Below, piece by piece: positions 21,734 through 33,272 of a DNA stretch of 64,000 nucleotides (the stretch's first letter is position 1; each line of letters begins with the position of its first letter). The stretch is from Aulostomus chinensis. Lineage: Eukaryota; Chordata; Actinopteri; Syngnathiformes; Aulostomidae. The stretch covers positions 26,344,883-26,408,882 of the forward strand of contig JBBMOA010000016.1 of the NCBI GenBank assembly GCA_037954235.1, in the 5' to 3' direction. Below the pieces are notes generated by a model. The model made no database searches. It was not told where the DNA came from and was given only the letters and a program-made list of their open reading frames with translations. The position numbers and the translations under genes were made by a program.

Positions 21734-24700
21734 ACACACGTGCACCCTGGGGTGCGTTAGCGCCTGAACCCTCCAGTCCTCTCATGTAGCAGGTCCTCTG
21801 GAGCTGTCCATGAGGAGAGCATCTTGCCTGAGCAGCAGCTCAGCGGTGTCCAAAGCTCCACTGTTGTGATGTTGTCTCAACAGTTACTGAAGTGCAATAA
21901 TTGCAGCTTTCTTCTCTGATAAGAGGCGACAATTTAGAGGAAGGGGGCGAAGGAGAAGGATTTAGAGGAGAGCGTGAGAGTACTTTGCCATTTGGCAGAA
22001 TGAATGTACACATATGGAATTCCAGGAAAAACCAAAGGATTTTGTAAATATTGTTCTTGTGTCAAGAGATGCAGTGTTGACAGTTTTCCGAGTGGCTCGA
22101 GATGAGCGATAAAGTCTGAATTTATTTCCATACTAACGCAGTAACTTCGCTTATTGCCTTTCTGTCCTCCACTTTCTCTTCGGATTTTTTGGAATGTTGC
22201 AGCTCTAAAGTGTAATTAACATCACAACGTTCCATGAGATGAATCACACCCTCTACTTGCTGTTACATTCACCCCCACCGGCGGGAGGCAATGCTTACAC
22301 TCTACAGTCTGATTCAGGGTTCCGTTCGATATCATCGTTCCGTATCTTGGTTCCTAGACTGAGTCCGTTTAGTAAAGTGCACACGTCTGCCACAGAGGCT
22401 CCAGGGATGCAGAGCATGAACGTAGTACCGTCAGAGTAGGTTGTCAGAACACCTGTGACGTTTCGTCACAACACCAAACATTTTCAACAACCCAAAGAGT
22501 TGATAGCAGAGACGAGAGCACAACCGCACTGGGGTCTGACACAGCAACACAAGAGGCTACACGCTAAAGGAGCGGGGACATACGTTTAGATCTGTTCCTG
22601 AGTTAACAGCTGAGGTCAGCATTGACAACTGAAATAGAATTTATATCTGGATTCGTCCTTCGCCCAGGCTCCGCCCCTCCACCAAGCACAATGAGAATTG
22701 GCCTCGTAGCCTTTGTGTAATCCTGCTGACAGACAAGCTGTGGCTGATGGAGGGAATGAGGTTAAATAGAAGTTCATGTACAGAAATGGAAAGATCTTGC
22801 AGAAGTTAGCTTCAGCTGTGACACTCGTGGAGAAGAACTTTTATCCACTCACTTGGATTGACAGTGAAATCACATCTGCAATTGTGGATAAATAAATGTA
22901 ATGAAGAAGCCAGTGATGATAACGGGCTCGTTAGCCTCCTTGAGCTGCATTTTCCTGTTACTTATCTATTGCTTGCACTTGCTGAGGTAACACTGTGATT
23001 AAATTACATCAGAAATGTTCCCCCGGGTCTCACCGAGCTCAGCCAGCCATCCACTAACGTATTTGACAATCTGGATATTGAGCCAGGAGATATTTTGACA
23101 AAGTGGGCAAGCAGGAACACAAAAACACATGAATTTCTTGAGAGGAGGAGTGGAGCGCTCACAGTCAGCTAATAGTGAGCTTAGCGGGGGTTATATCAAA
23201 CCCAGTAACGCCACAGCCTGTCTGGGACAGAACCATATCACAACCATGACGTTGGAGTTCATCAATTAAAGGTACATCAAGACTGAGATGAGATGTAGCG
23301 GTGCAAAAAAAAAAGAACTGCGGTGAAATGCAGCTTTGTTTAGTTGATGATTCATGGCTAAAATGAAGATTTCTGACATTCAAGCAGCACCTCGGTGCAA
23401 CAGCAACTACTCGTGGAGGAAATAACCCATGGGTCACGTTTCCCTGCGTCCAAGCGCCCTCTGCTGGCTGGACCGTAACATAGAACATCTCTGTTTGCTT
23501 TACCCCTGAAACCCACCGTGTCCGTCCACAGCACACAACATCCTGCTGGGGCAGGACTGATTAGCTGCTGCTAGTCACAGGGCACAATGTCGCGCATCAC
23601 GGACAGACCTGGTGCGTCCCGGCCCGACCTGAAGATGGCTAAGGAACTAACAACATTGGTCACGTGTTTCCTGTCCAGACTAACGTGTTTAAGAATGAAC
23701 TTGTCAAGAACATTTTAAGAATCAGGCAAAATCTTCTTAATCTGCATTCATGTTCTGATCAACTCAAATGCGACTTTAGAACTGAACCGAGGTTGGCGGT
23801 CCAGCTCGTGGTCGCTAATTAATACGTGTGACTAAAGACGTGTTTTAATGTTTTGTCAGCTAAAACGGCGAGATAACATCAACTAAAACACGACCACAAA
23901 TAAAGCAGACTTCTGTCTACTGGTTCACTGTAAAATATCTGTCAAAAACACACCTTCAGTGGTGCTCATCTGTCTGTAGTGCTGCTTTTAGCGTCTCTGA
24001 AGGAGGCTCACTTATCTTTTCCAGAGCAGCTCTGTAAATCTTGTGCTTCTCTGAGTTGCTGGCTGTAAGTCTTGGTTTTCTGTCCTCCCCAGCACCACGT
24101 GAGGATGTGGATGTGCTTTTAGTTTCAATTCTGTTAGCATGTGGTGGAGCTGCTGAGCCTCTATATGGGTTACATTTATGGGCACAAAGCCACTGAGCAA
24201 ACATCGGTATGGCTTCTCTGCCCCGAGGCCACACTTTCTCACAGTGAAAATTATGGAACACTGTTTTTCTTTTATTATTGGCCAGCACTTTATTTGTGCC
24301 TGCCCTACAAATGTCCCTCATCAATTTCTTTTTATACGTTCCTCTGCACCAGCATTGATTTATTGGTCTCGACAGCATTTTTGGACATTACCTGTGAAAA
24401 AAACAGAATTGATTTTGGAAGGAGTGTCGGTTTGTGTCCATTCTTAGCGACTGTCAGGTGTGTGAGTCCGAGCCTGACTGGATTCCCAGATGGACTGTAG
24501 CCATCAGCGCTGGCCAGACAGATGAATCTAAAACAAGCAATGAGATTTCTGCTGGACTCTGCCTTCCAGGACAAAACAGCTTTGGTTAACTCAGTGTGAA
24601 AGAGGTGTTTGGTCGAGACAGCGTCTGGCTGCCTGTGTTGAGGAGGCCCCTCACGTCCCGGGCCAGGTTGGGCCTCGTCAAGCGGTGACTGTCAAAATTG

Positions 24701-25167
24701 TGCTTGTTTTAACTAAAATAGGAGCACAGCAATCCCATTTCATCATTCAAGTTCTTGGACGGGCAAGAAAAACCATCCCATCAGATAATGTCAGTGTTGG
24801 CTTTGACAAAGTAAACACCCACACAAATCTGTCACCGCCGTGCTGCGTCCCGACGGGGCCGTCGCCGTTGAACCTGCCTGAGGAGCTGCTACTTTCTCTT
24901 AATTGTTAACTCTTGCTTTTGGAGACATAAATGTTACTTTTAAACACACACGTTAAGATGTAATGCACATTTAGAGCACAACAACACAATGTCTGATGTA
25001 GAGTATTGGTAGTGCAACTGAAATGTATTCATTATCATCTTCAATTCTCATTTCATTTATCGAGGAAAACAGACATTAATCAACGTTTGTGTAACGTATA
25101 GATTCTCCTTTACTCAGTTGCTGTGAAGCAAAACAAAACATTGTGTATTATTAATATTATAATTATC
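21734..25167 (+). other. adgrb3: adgrb3 intron block, no gene seen
   Basis: Mostly unique-looking sequence. A perfect CTCF-like motif lies at 23454-23467 on the minus strand. The phrase AGGCTCCGCCCCTCCACCA near 22667 recurs near 58210, suggesting an unnamed dispersed repeat. Open frames around 23165-23536 and 23956-24378 (minus) have no recognisable domain. Confidence 0.55.
23454..23467 (-). promoter_or_regulatory. CTCF-like motif, perfect consensus match
   Basis: On the minus strand CCAGCAGAGGGCGC fits CCASYAGRKGGCRS at all 14 positions. Similar motifs are carried by some fish repeats, so binding cannot be assumed. Confidence 0.45.
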
Positions 25168-25745
25168 ATCCAACATCCATCCAACCGTCCATCCATCCAT
25201 CCAACCGTCCATCCATCCATCCAACCGTCCATCCAACCGTCCATCCATCCATCCAACCGTCCATCCAACCATCCAACCGTCCATCCATCCATCCAACCAT
25301 CGAACCATCCATCCAACCATCCATCCATCCAACCATCCGTCCATCCATCCATCCAACCGTCCATCCAACCATCTAACCATCCATCCAACCATCCATCCAA
25401 CCATCCGTCCATCCATCCATCCATCCATCCAACCGTCCATCCAACCATTCAACCATCCATCCAACCATCCATCCATCCAACCGTCCATCCATCCAACCGT
25501 CCATCCATTCATCCATCCATCCATCCAACCATCATCCATCCATCCAACTGTGCATCCATCCAACCATCCATCCATCCATCCATCCATCCAACCATCATCT
25601 ATCCATCCCTCCATCATCCATCCATCCATCCATCCAACCATCATCTATCCATCCCTCCATCCATCCATCCATCCATCCAACCATCATCTATCCATCCCTC
25701 CATCCATCCATCCATCCAACCATCATCCATCCATCCCTCCATCCA
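25168..25745. repeat. CCAT/CCAA/CCGT tetranucleotide array, about 580 bp
   Basis: A long array of CCAT units with frequent CCAA, CCGT and ATCATC variants. On the minus strand it reads (ATGG)n and directly continues a SINE/L2-type 3' tail at 25746-25834, so it is probably the greatly expanded tail microsatellite of that retroposon. Open frames in all phases (Pro-Ser-Ile-His on plus, Asp-Gly-Trp-Met on minus) come from the repeat and are not genes. Confidence 0.93.
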
Positions 25746-25834
25746 TTTTCTCCCTCTTATCCTGTTAAGGGTCGCGGGGGGGTGGAGCCTATCCCAGCTG
25801 TCATTGGGTGAGAGGCGGGGTTCACCCTGGACGG
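25746..25834 (-). mobile_element. 3' tail segment of L2/CR1-tailed retroposon, minus orientation
   Basis: Reverse complement contains GTCCAGGGTGAACCCCGCCT, AGCTGGGATAGGCTCCACC and TTAACAGGATAAG, which closely match the same section of the full element at about 26670-26745. It runs into the (ATGG)n array, as expected for a retroposon with a simple-repeat tail. Its 5' part is absent and a different SINE head abuts it at 25835. Confidence 0.75.
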
Positions 25835-25953
25835 AGAGAATAATCAGTGTATTGCTCAAGGACACTTGGACATGGTCACCAGGTGAAGTGGGGATCGAAC
25901 CAGCGACCCTTTGGTTGCTAGAGAGCCACGCCACCTCTGAGTCATGCTGCCCC
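25835..25953 (-). mobile_element. tRNA-derived SINE head, minus orientation, 3' truncated
   Basis: On the minus strand this reads CTCTAGCAACCAAAGGGTCG, then B box GGTTCGATCC and TGTCCAAGTGTCCTTGAGCA, matching the SINE at 21470. It loses similarity after about 120 bases and passes straight into the L2-type tail at 25834 in the same orientation. Confidence 0.75.
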
Positions 25954-26390
25954 TATTATTATGTTATTATTATTATTATAACACTATTAATTGTTGAATA
26001 TTTTATGTAAATATTTAATATTTATAATAATTTGTGCATTACTACATTAGTATTAGACACCAACTTACATTTCTCTACTTTATCTTGATTGTGTGTTGTA
26101 CTTTTATTCATATTACTCTGTTATAAATAATACATATTTGTATTTTATTTCTATCTCTTGTTTTGTGGTGGAAGTCCCGCCCTCGTGTGCTCGTCATTCC
26201 CTGGTGTCTCTGCTCCCTTGCCCCGCCCTAATGGGTCTCAGGTGTGTCAGATTATTGATCCATGCTCTGCTTATTTATGACCTTGTTCCTCTTGAATTGC
26301 CCGTTGGTCTGTTGGGTTCCTCGAGGCTCGTCGCTCACTGGTCGTTCGCTGTCATTTACTTTGGACTTTTGGATTTTGTTGAATGGACTT

Positions 26391-26768
26391 TCGGGCTGCA
26401 CGGTGGAGCAGTGGTCAGCACTGTGGCCTCACAGCAAGAAGGTTCCGGGTTCGAGTCCCGGCTCGTGCGCAGGATCCTTCTGTGTGAGTCTGCATGTTCT
26501 CCCTGTTCCTGCTGGGTTCTCTCTGGTACTCCAGCTTCCTCCACAGTCCAAAGACATCAAGAGGGACCAGGTTAATCCAGACTCTAAATTGACCGTAGGT
26601 ATGAATGTGAGTGTGAATGGTTGTTCGTCTCTGTATGTTGGCCCTGCGATGGACTGGCGACCTGTCCAGGGTGAACCCTGCCTCTTGCCCGTAGATGCTG
26701 GGATAGGCTCCACCCCCCCACGACCCTTACTAGTAAGGAATAAGCGGAAGATGACGATGGATGGATGG
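26391..26768 (+). mobile_element. tRNA-like SINE with L2/CR1-type tail, plus orientation
   Basis: Begins GGGCTGCACGGTGGAGCAGT, with B box GGGTTCGAGTCCC near 26447, continues through GACTCTAAATTGACCGTAGG and GTCCAGGGTGAACCCTGCCT, and ends in a short GATGGATGG tail. This is a very common fish repeat layout. A possible target-site duplication, TGGACTT, occurs at 26384-26390 and 26766-26772, although four of its bases could come from the tail repeat. It appears full length, about 375 bp, and interrupts older sequence at 26100-26380 and 26773-26860. Confidence 0.82.
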
Positions 26769-26772
26769 ACTT

Positions 26773-29700
26773 CCAGGATTGAGCTCTTTTTGTTCACTCT
26801 TCTTCTCATTCTCCCTCGTCTGGACTTGTTTCTTTGGCTCAGCCCCGCCCGAAATCATGGTGGTTCACACAAACTCACCAGAAATCTGGTTCCATGTAAA
26901 AAAACAAACAATAAAATAACCTGTTTCGTATCAAGCTGTGTAGTGAAATTAGTATTTGCCACAATGTGATTGTGTCCCCACACTGAGAGCATCAGGGGAC
27001 CGCAGAATAAAACCCAGCAGTCACTGCAAATTTAGAAAAAATGATGTAGATTTGGACAAGCAGTATAATCTGTTTTCATGCTGCTCTGCATTTAAAATGG
27101 CAGCAGTTTGCTTTACAGTGAGATTTACTGTGTGATTCTGCCTTCTCAATTTCAAGGTCCCCAAAATCACATCACACAGAGAATTTGAACAAAAAGGCCG
27201 CGGAGATGATGGTGTGATCAGCTTGCCAGACAAATCCACTGCAGTTTTCAGAGCTCTTTAAACCGTATTAAACCCTAAACATATGCACAGGCACTATAGA
27301 TCGTTTACTGCAACATATTTGAGTTTAGAGATTGAAAAGCTCTTGTAAAAGCTTCTCGGGAGGGTCTTTGAGAGCTGCTTGTGGCTTCCTTCCTTCAGAG
27401 GTTCTTGGGGTGTCTGTTATTATCGGCTCCAGCTCCGAGCGTCCTCCTGCTTATCCTGCTAGCGAGAGTGAGAAGGAGCTGATAAACAAGAAAGTCCACC
27501 CAGCAACATCGTGTGGGAGTCGAAGAAAAGGAGATCAAAGATCTAAATGACACGGCTGCGTACATTAACATCGTATGCAAACACCGATTAATGATGAGCA
27601 GCAGAGTTCTGGCTTCCTTTAGACTCTCAACCGTGAAGATGAATTCTGTTGAAAACGGGCTGGACTGTGACAATGCAGCTGGCGCGGTCCCACGTGACCT
27701 CCCTCTTCATCTGTGTCTGATGTCTTTCATTGGAGTTTGTTGTCGCCCGCCAGCCTGCAGGTGTCACGGCGTTTCTGGGGGCGTTTGCTCTGCGCTTGAT
27801 TTCATGCATGTAGGTTGATCTGGTTGAGGATCGGCTAGAATCGTGCCTGGCGGTCAGTGGCTGCGTCTACAGGGGGACATCATCTGTTGACCTTATTCTA
27901 AACAGAGCATTTGGATGAGGGTGTTCACATGAGCTGCTTGGAGAATATTCCATTCATCTGCAAGTCTGACGGGGAGGGAACCCATGACATCGCTACGTTC
28001 TAAGTTGGAGTTTCCTTCCAGAATTTGACCTGGGACCAACATGACGGAACCGTGCTGGTCTGTGGAAGGTTCCGAGTGAGTTCTTAGTCATAAAACGGAA
28101 AACTGCTCCAAGTCCAGTCAGTGACACTCGCCGGTGCGTCATCAAGCAGTTTTGTCTCATGAAAATGCTGCAGAAAGTTTAATAATCAGAACTCGCCACT
28201 CGTAGTCGGACTGCTGCTTACAGACTGTGACCTGATTCAGTTTGAGGCATCAGAACATGCTCTGTACATGACAGCGTCTCAACCAAGGCCACGTAATCAA
28301 GTGGGTCTTGGAGCTCCATCACATGTTCAGATGTACATGAAGCTCCATGTCTGAGTGTGGCTGATAAAACAGTGGCGTTGGAGGAAGGAGAGAAAGAATA
28401 AAACCAGGCTTGTGAGTCATAGAAAATCAGAGTACACTGCGTGTCCCCAGCTTGCTGAGCAACCAGGACACCCCATGGCATGTTATATTTTGATATTTTC
28501 ATAAACATGTCCTATTATTAGCTCGTCCTCCGGCTCTTGTGACATCAGCCTGACTGCAGCAGTCTCCCTTCATGTCTTAGCTTTGCCGATTACACTTAGT
28601 CTGACTCACCAGTGGACTGTTGCCTCCCAGCTGGCAACAGGCTGACACTCTCTTCCACCTCATTACCAGGAAGGCCAGTGAATGAAGTGAATGCACCCCC
28701 TGGTCTAGTTAGAGGTTGGCACCTGGGGCTGTACAATATATTATGTCATTTACCTTGCAAGACAGCTGATAAAACAGATATAATGAACCAGTTAGTCAAA
28801 CTCCACATCGCGGGGAGATTTCCTGTGGAAGTTCATCCTTCCTCGCCTGAGACGAAGGAATGGCGTGCGTGCTTCCCCATTCCTGCAGCACGCCCCTCGC
28901 AGATCGGTGACTGTCAGACGCGGTGGGGGCAGCAGTATTAACACAAGCAACCTTAGAAGAATCTTACTCTCACTAAAAGGCGTCAGATCCAATTCATATT
29001 TTCATATTTGCGTTCTCTCTTGCGGTCGCACACTTAAACCTTCTCTGTGCTTTTAGCTGAAAACGTTCGTCCTGTTGCCAGCAGATCGTCTGAAACGAGA
29101 CACGATTAGTTGACAGCATTGTTTGCTTGGTGATGAACGCTGCTGCTGCATGTGAGCTTGTCCTTTGTACATGAGCTCATAGCTCATTCAATAGAAAAGC
29201 ACAGCCTGCTATCCTTTTCCACCGATGTATCAGCATATGAATTATGTTTTGATATGAGGGTTTTTTGGTTTTTTATTTAGTTCTTAAATTGCCATTCTTG
29301 GTAGCAGAGCACAAAGCATAAGGACGTCTTTATTGCGTTCATAGACCGAGCCAGCACTGCAATTTCAGATTTTGCCATTTTGATAAAGAGACTTAATTAT
29401 GGATGAGCTAAAGTGAGCATTTATCATATTTCACATCCAATATTATGACATATTTGTCAGAGCATTAATGTAGATTAATGGCGTGGGGAGAGTTTGACAT
29501 TCCTTTAGAATCACATCATCGTAATGAAGGTGGTCTGAGCGAGGAGCCGCTCCAGACGCCAGAAGTGCAGGACACATTCAAAAGTCTGCAAACTCCAAGT
29601 GGCAGAAGAATAAACAAAGCATCTCTCCGGCTCAGCTGGGAATATTTGCTTGGTGCGCTGATGTACATTCACAGTTCTTTCACGTTTCATACTTACACTC

Positions 29701-32540
29701 TTAAAATGTAACCCTGTCATCATATGTGACATCATCACCTGAATGTGAGGCAGGAGCGAGATGTTGAAACTTTTACATCCATTTTGAGTTCTCTCTCTCT
29801 GTCTCTCAACCTGGTCTGTCCCTAACCATGTGTTTTTGTGCACAAGCTCAATGAGAGTGATGTCACTTCTAAGGATCGATGATGTCACATCTGCAGTATT
29901 TCAGAGCTGAGGAGCAGCGTCAGTTCACAGGCAACCGGTGTTCAGGTTCAGAGATGACGAAGCAGTTGAAACCTGATCGATCTCCTCTTTCATACACACG
30001 GAAATTTGATCAGGAATTCACAAGAGAATTGTTGAACAATTGGACGATGAGCAGAATCGCTGATGGAATTTAGTTCAATGGATTGTGCTTCATTCCAATC
30101 CCAAGTGACTCTCAACCTGAATGTATATTCTGCCCTTCAAATATTCACCAGCAGGTGTCTTGAAGACATTTTTTCCCAGCCATGTATATTTAGCTTGAAG
30201 CTAATAGAGACTGACTGCTAACAGTAAAACATATCAAGCTCATCATCCAAGATTATCTGAGTTTTCTATTTGATTGCTAGTGTTGCTGAACGTTCGTAGG
30301 ATTGTGCACAAACAAGCTGCGTAGCGTGGTAAGATATGGGATGAATGTGTCACGGATGAGCAGCATGTGACCACAGGTGTAGCTGCAGTATGTGAGCAGA
30401 CTGGAGCGAGGAGCAGATTGGTGGTAATGTTCCCTTTCGCACACAAAAAGAAGCACTCCTGCTTAGCCTCCGTGACGTCAGCTCACGCTATGTCTTGGCA
30501 TGATCTCATTTTAGATCAGCACATTCAATTTGTTCCATTGTTATCGAGCGCTGCAGCTCATAAAATGAGGCTGATGTTGAAAGTGTGTGTGCTGCTCAGG
30601 CACGGGGCGCCTCTGTGTCCACGCGCCGCAGCATCGCAGCACACGGAGAATCCCTGCATTATTCAAATGTATTTTGCATCAGTTATCTGACATTCGCAGG
30701 GCTGTACCATAAAAAGGTGGGTGGTTCCGTCATGTGCTCCCCGCCTGCTGCTGTACCGAAATGAACTTGACACGTCGGCAGAAGCGCATTAATATAAGAT
30801 GGATATTGGTTGTGAGTGTGGACGGCCGGGCAGGGACGGATGCTTCCTGGACATTTACATCCTCTCTTGCCCGCGGTCATACACATAATGGGACAGCTGT
30901 GTACTTTAAAACGTCGTGTGCATAATACTAAATGAGTCAGTACTTTCAGGATCTGCTACCCGGCAGTAACAAGCCATATGGTGTCACACAAATTATTTTT
31001 AATTAGAGATTTAAAAGCTATAGATGAAGACAAGATGCTTTGTGCAGCTTTTTCCAAAAACTTGCTGTTCATATTGCTTTCAAATTAGCGCCATTTAGAA
31101 CCATTTTGTGAGAGATTCTTTACCAGAAGACCTAATTTGCCTTCCTATGAGCACATTATGTCCAATTCATCTCATTTCAGCAAAACAAGACATAATGCAA
31201 CTCACACTGAGAACCTTTCGTGAAGTCTTGAGTGTCTAACGTGACCACGAGACATCTGTCCGTGCTCTAGCTTCTTCTTTTTAAAACACTGCAGAGGATC
31301 CATCACCCGAAGCCTCACCCCTGGCTGGCTGCATTAGAATTCCAATCACATCATCTCGGGAGTCTCAATAATGCCACTAAATGAGCCAAGTTCTCATTAA
31401 AGGATCTGCAAACACCCCACTTACACCTGGTTTGCTCTCCACATTCCTTTGCATGGTACTTTAGCAGGCTTTACCCAAAAAAGACAGGGTTTGACACAGG
31501 CAGAGAGCCCCGCTCTCCGTTCCCTAATATGAGCAGAACGGTATGCACATGGTTGACTTGGTTGCTTAGTAACAAGAAGCAAGGCATGTGATTCCCCTCT
31601 CCACTTTCTTAGATTTAATCATGAAGTAATATGTGGGTTAGCACAATTTGGACTGTACCCATCTGATACACCTGAGAACTGAACAGCTCAGAGATGTTCC
31701 ACTTTGCCTAAAAGGATTGAAACAACTTCATGAAGCAGATTAGCAACATTCGTTCTATCAGTTGCAGGAAGACTTCCAAAGTCACCAAAGTGGTTTTAAC
31801 CGTTGATACAACATTTCAAAGCGGAAGTGAAGGTGGACACAATACTGCCTGTTCACTAGTTGACGTTAATAAACAGTTATTTTGGAGCAGACGTCACGGC
31901 ACCAAACCCCTCGGAGGAAGCAAACAAAAGGCCTCTTGTTCTGACTCTAGAAGCCACACTTTGTGCTCGCCGTGGCATCGCCGCTGCCCTCCCTTTGCCT
32001 TCGAGATGCTGTTGAATAGACAGAAGACGTGACTCCAGTGGGGTTCGAGGCTGCAAGATAAAAAACAACCATGTGCTCTGCTGGAAAGTTGTGTTTCTTT
32101 TTTTATCACTTTAATCCAACTAAAGCAAACACAAACACCATTGAGAAGGGCTTAGCATGTGAGGCTGTCTACTGATGCAGTGGTGCTTGTTAGCATGCAA
32201 AACAAAACGTACGTGACATGAAAAAGGAGGAGAGATGGCGGCTGATGGGAATGTCATGAGGTGCAGGTATTGTTTAATAAACCAAATAATTCGAATTTTG
32301 ACTTTATTATGTAAAATGTCAAGGGATCACAAATGTAATTACTAGACTGACAGATAAATTGGGTTGGATGACATTATTATAATTATTATAATGATTATTA
32401 TTATTGTTATTATTAATAGTAGAGGTTGTAGTTTTTTTACAGAAAATTATTCAACAAAGGGCCCCCCCAAAAAATCATTTTGTATCAGTTATCAGGAAGT
32501 AGTTGTACTACCAGAGCCTCAGCATGTTTACAGTAATGTG
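26773..32540 (+). other. adgrb3: adgrb3 intron block, no gene seen
   Basis: No repeat longer than short ATT and GT runs was recognised, and no supported exon. The AT-rich stretch at 29200-29480 (TTAATTATGG, AATATTATGACA and TAGATTAATGG words) and the one at 30960-31200 look like candidate conserved non-coding DNA, on composition only. Confidence 0.5.
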
Positions 32541-33272
32541 AAGGTAATGTTGATGGTAGTACTATAAATGCTCTTCCAGGTTACTGCATGCAGGTTACTG
32601 TTACGTTGATGGTAGTACTATAAATGCTCTTCCAGGTTACTGCATGCAGGTTACTGTGACGTTGATGGTAGTACTATAAATGCTCTTCCAGGTTACTGCA
32701 TGCAAGTTACTGTGACGTTGATGGTAGTACTATAAATGCTCTTCCAGGTTACTGCATGCAGGTTACTGTGACGTTGATGGTAGTACTATAAATGCTCTTC
32801 CAGGTTACTGCATGCAGGTTACTGTGACGTTGATGGTAGTACTATAAATGCTCTTCCAGGTTACTGCATGCAGGTTACTGTGACGTTGATGGTAGTACTA
32901 TAAATGCTCTTCCAGGTTACTGCATGCAGGTTACTGTGACGTCGATGGTAGTACTATAAATGCTCTTCCAAGTTACTGCATGCAGGTTACTGTGACGTTG
33001 ATGGTAGTACTATAAATGCTCTTCCAGGTTACTGCATGCAAGTTACTGTGACGTTGGTGGTAGTACTATAAATGCTCTTCCAGGTTACTGCATGCAGGTT
33101 ACTGTGACGTTGATGGTAGTACTATAAATGCTCTTCCAGGTTACTGCATGCAGGTTACTGTGACGTTGATGGTAGTACTATAAATGCTCTTCCAGGTTAC
33201 TGCATGCAGGTTACTGTGACGTTGATGGTAGTACTATAAATGCTCTTCCAGGTTACTGCATGAGCAGAATGA
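32540..33272. repeat. 56-bp minisatellite, 13 copies
   Basis: The marker GGTAGTACTATAAATGC first occurs at 32555 and last at 33227, exactly twelve periods of 56 bp. Copies differ by single bases (GTTACG or GTGACG; GTTGATGG, GTCGATGG or GTTGGTGG; GCAGG or GCAAG), so the array is young or homogenised. Each unit includes TGACGTTGATGG, TACTATAAATGC, CTCTTCCAGG and the palindrome TGCATGCA. There are no unique spacers, so it is not a CRISPR array. Confidence 0.97.

Noticed and set aside
23165..23536. 123-codon minus-strand open frame
   Set aside because: No known domain and a poly-Phe run from an A-rich stretch; the local words look like dispersed fish repeat sequence.
25123..26010. Long open frame of Pro-Ser-Ile-His repeats, and Asp-Gly-Trp-Met frames on the other strand
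   Set aside because: They translate the CCAT tetranucleotide array and adjoining SINE pieces; there is no unique coding sequence.
32540..33272. Possible CRISPR-like direct repeat array
   Set aside because: The 56-bp units are contiguous with no unique spacers, and the context is a vertebrate intron.
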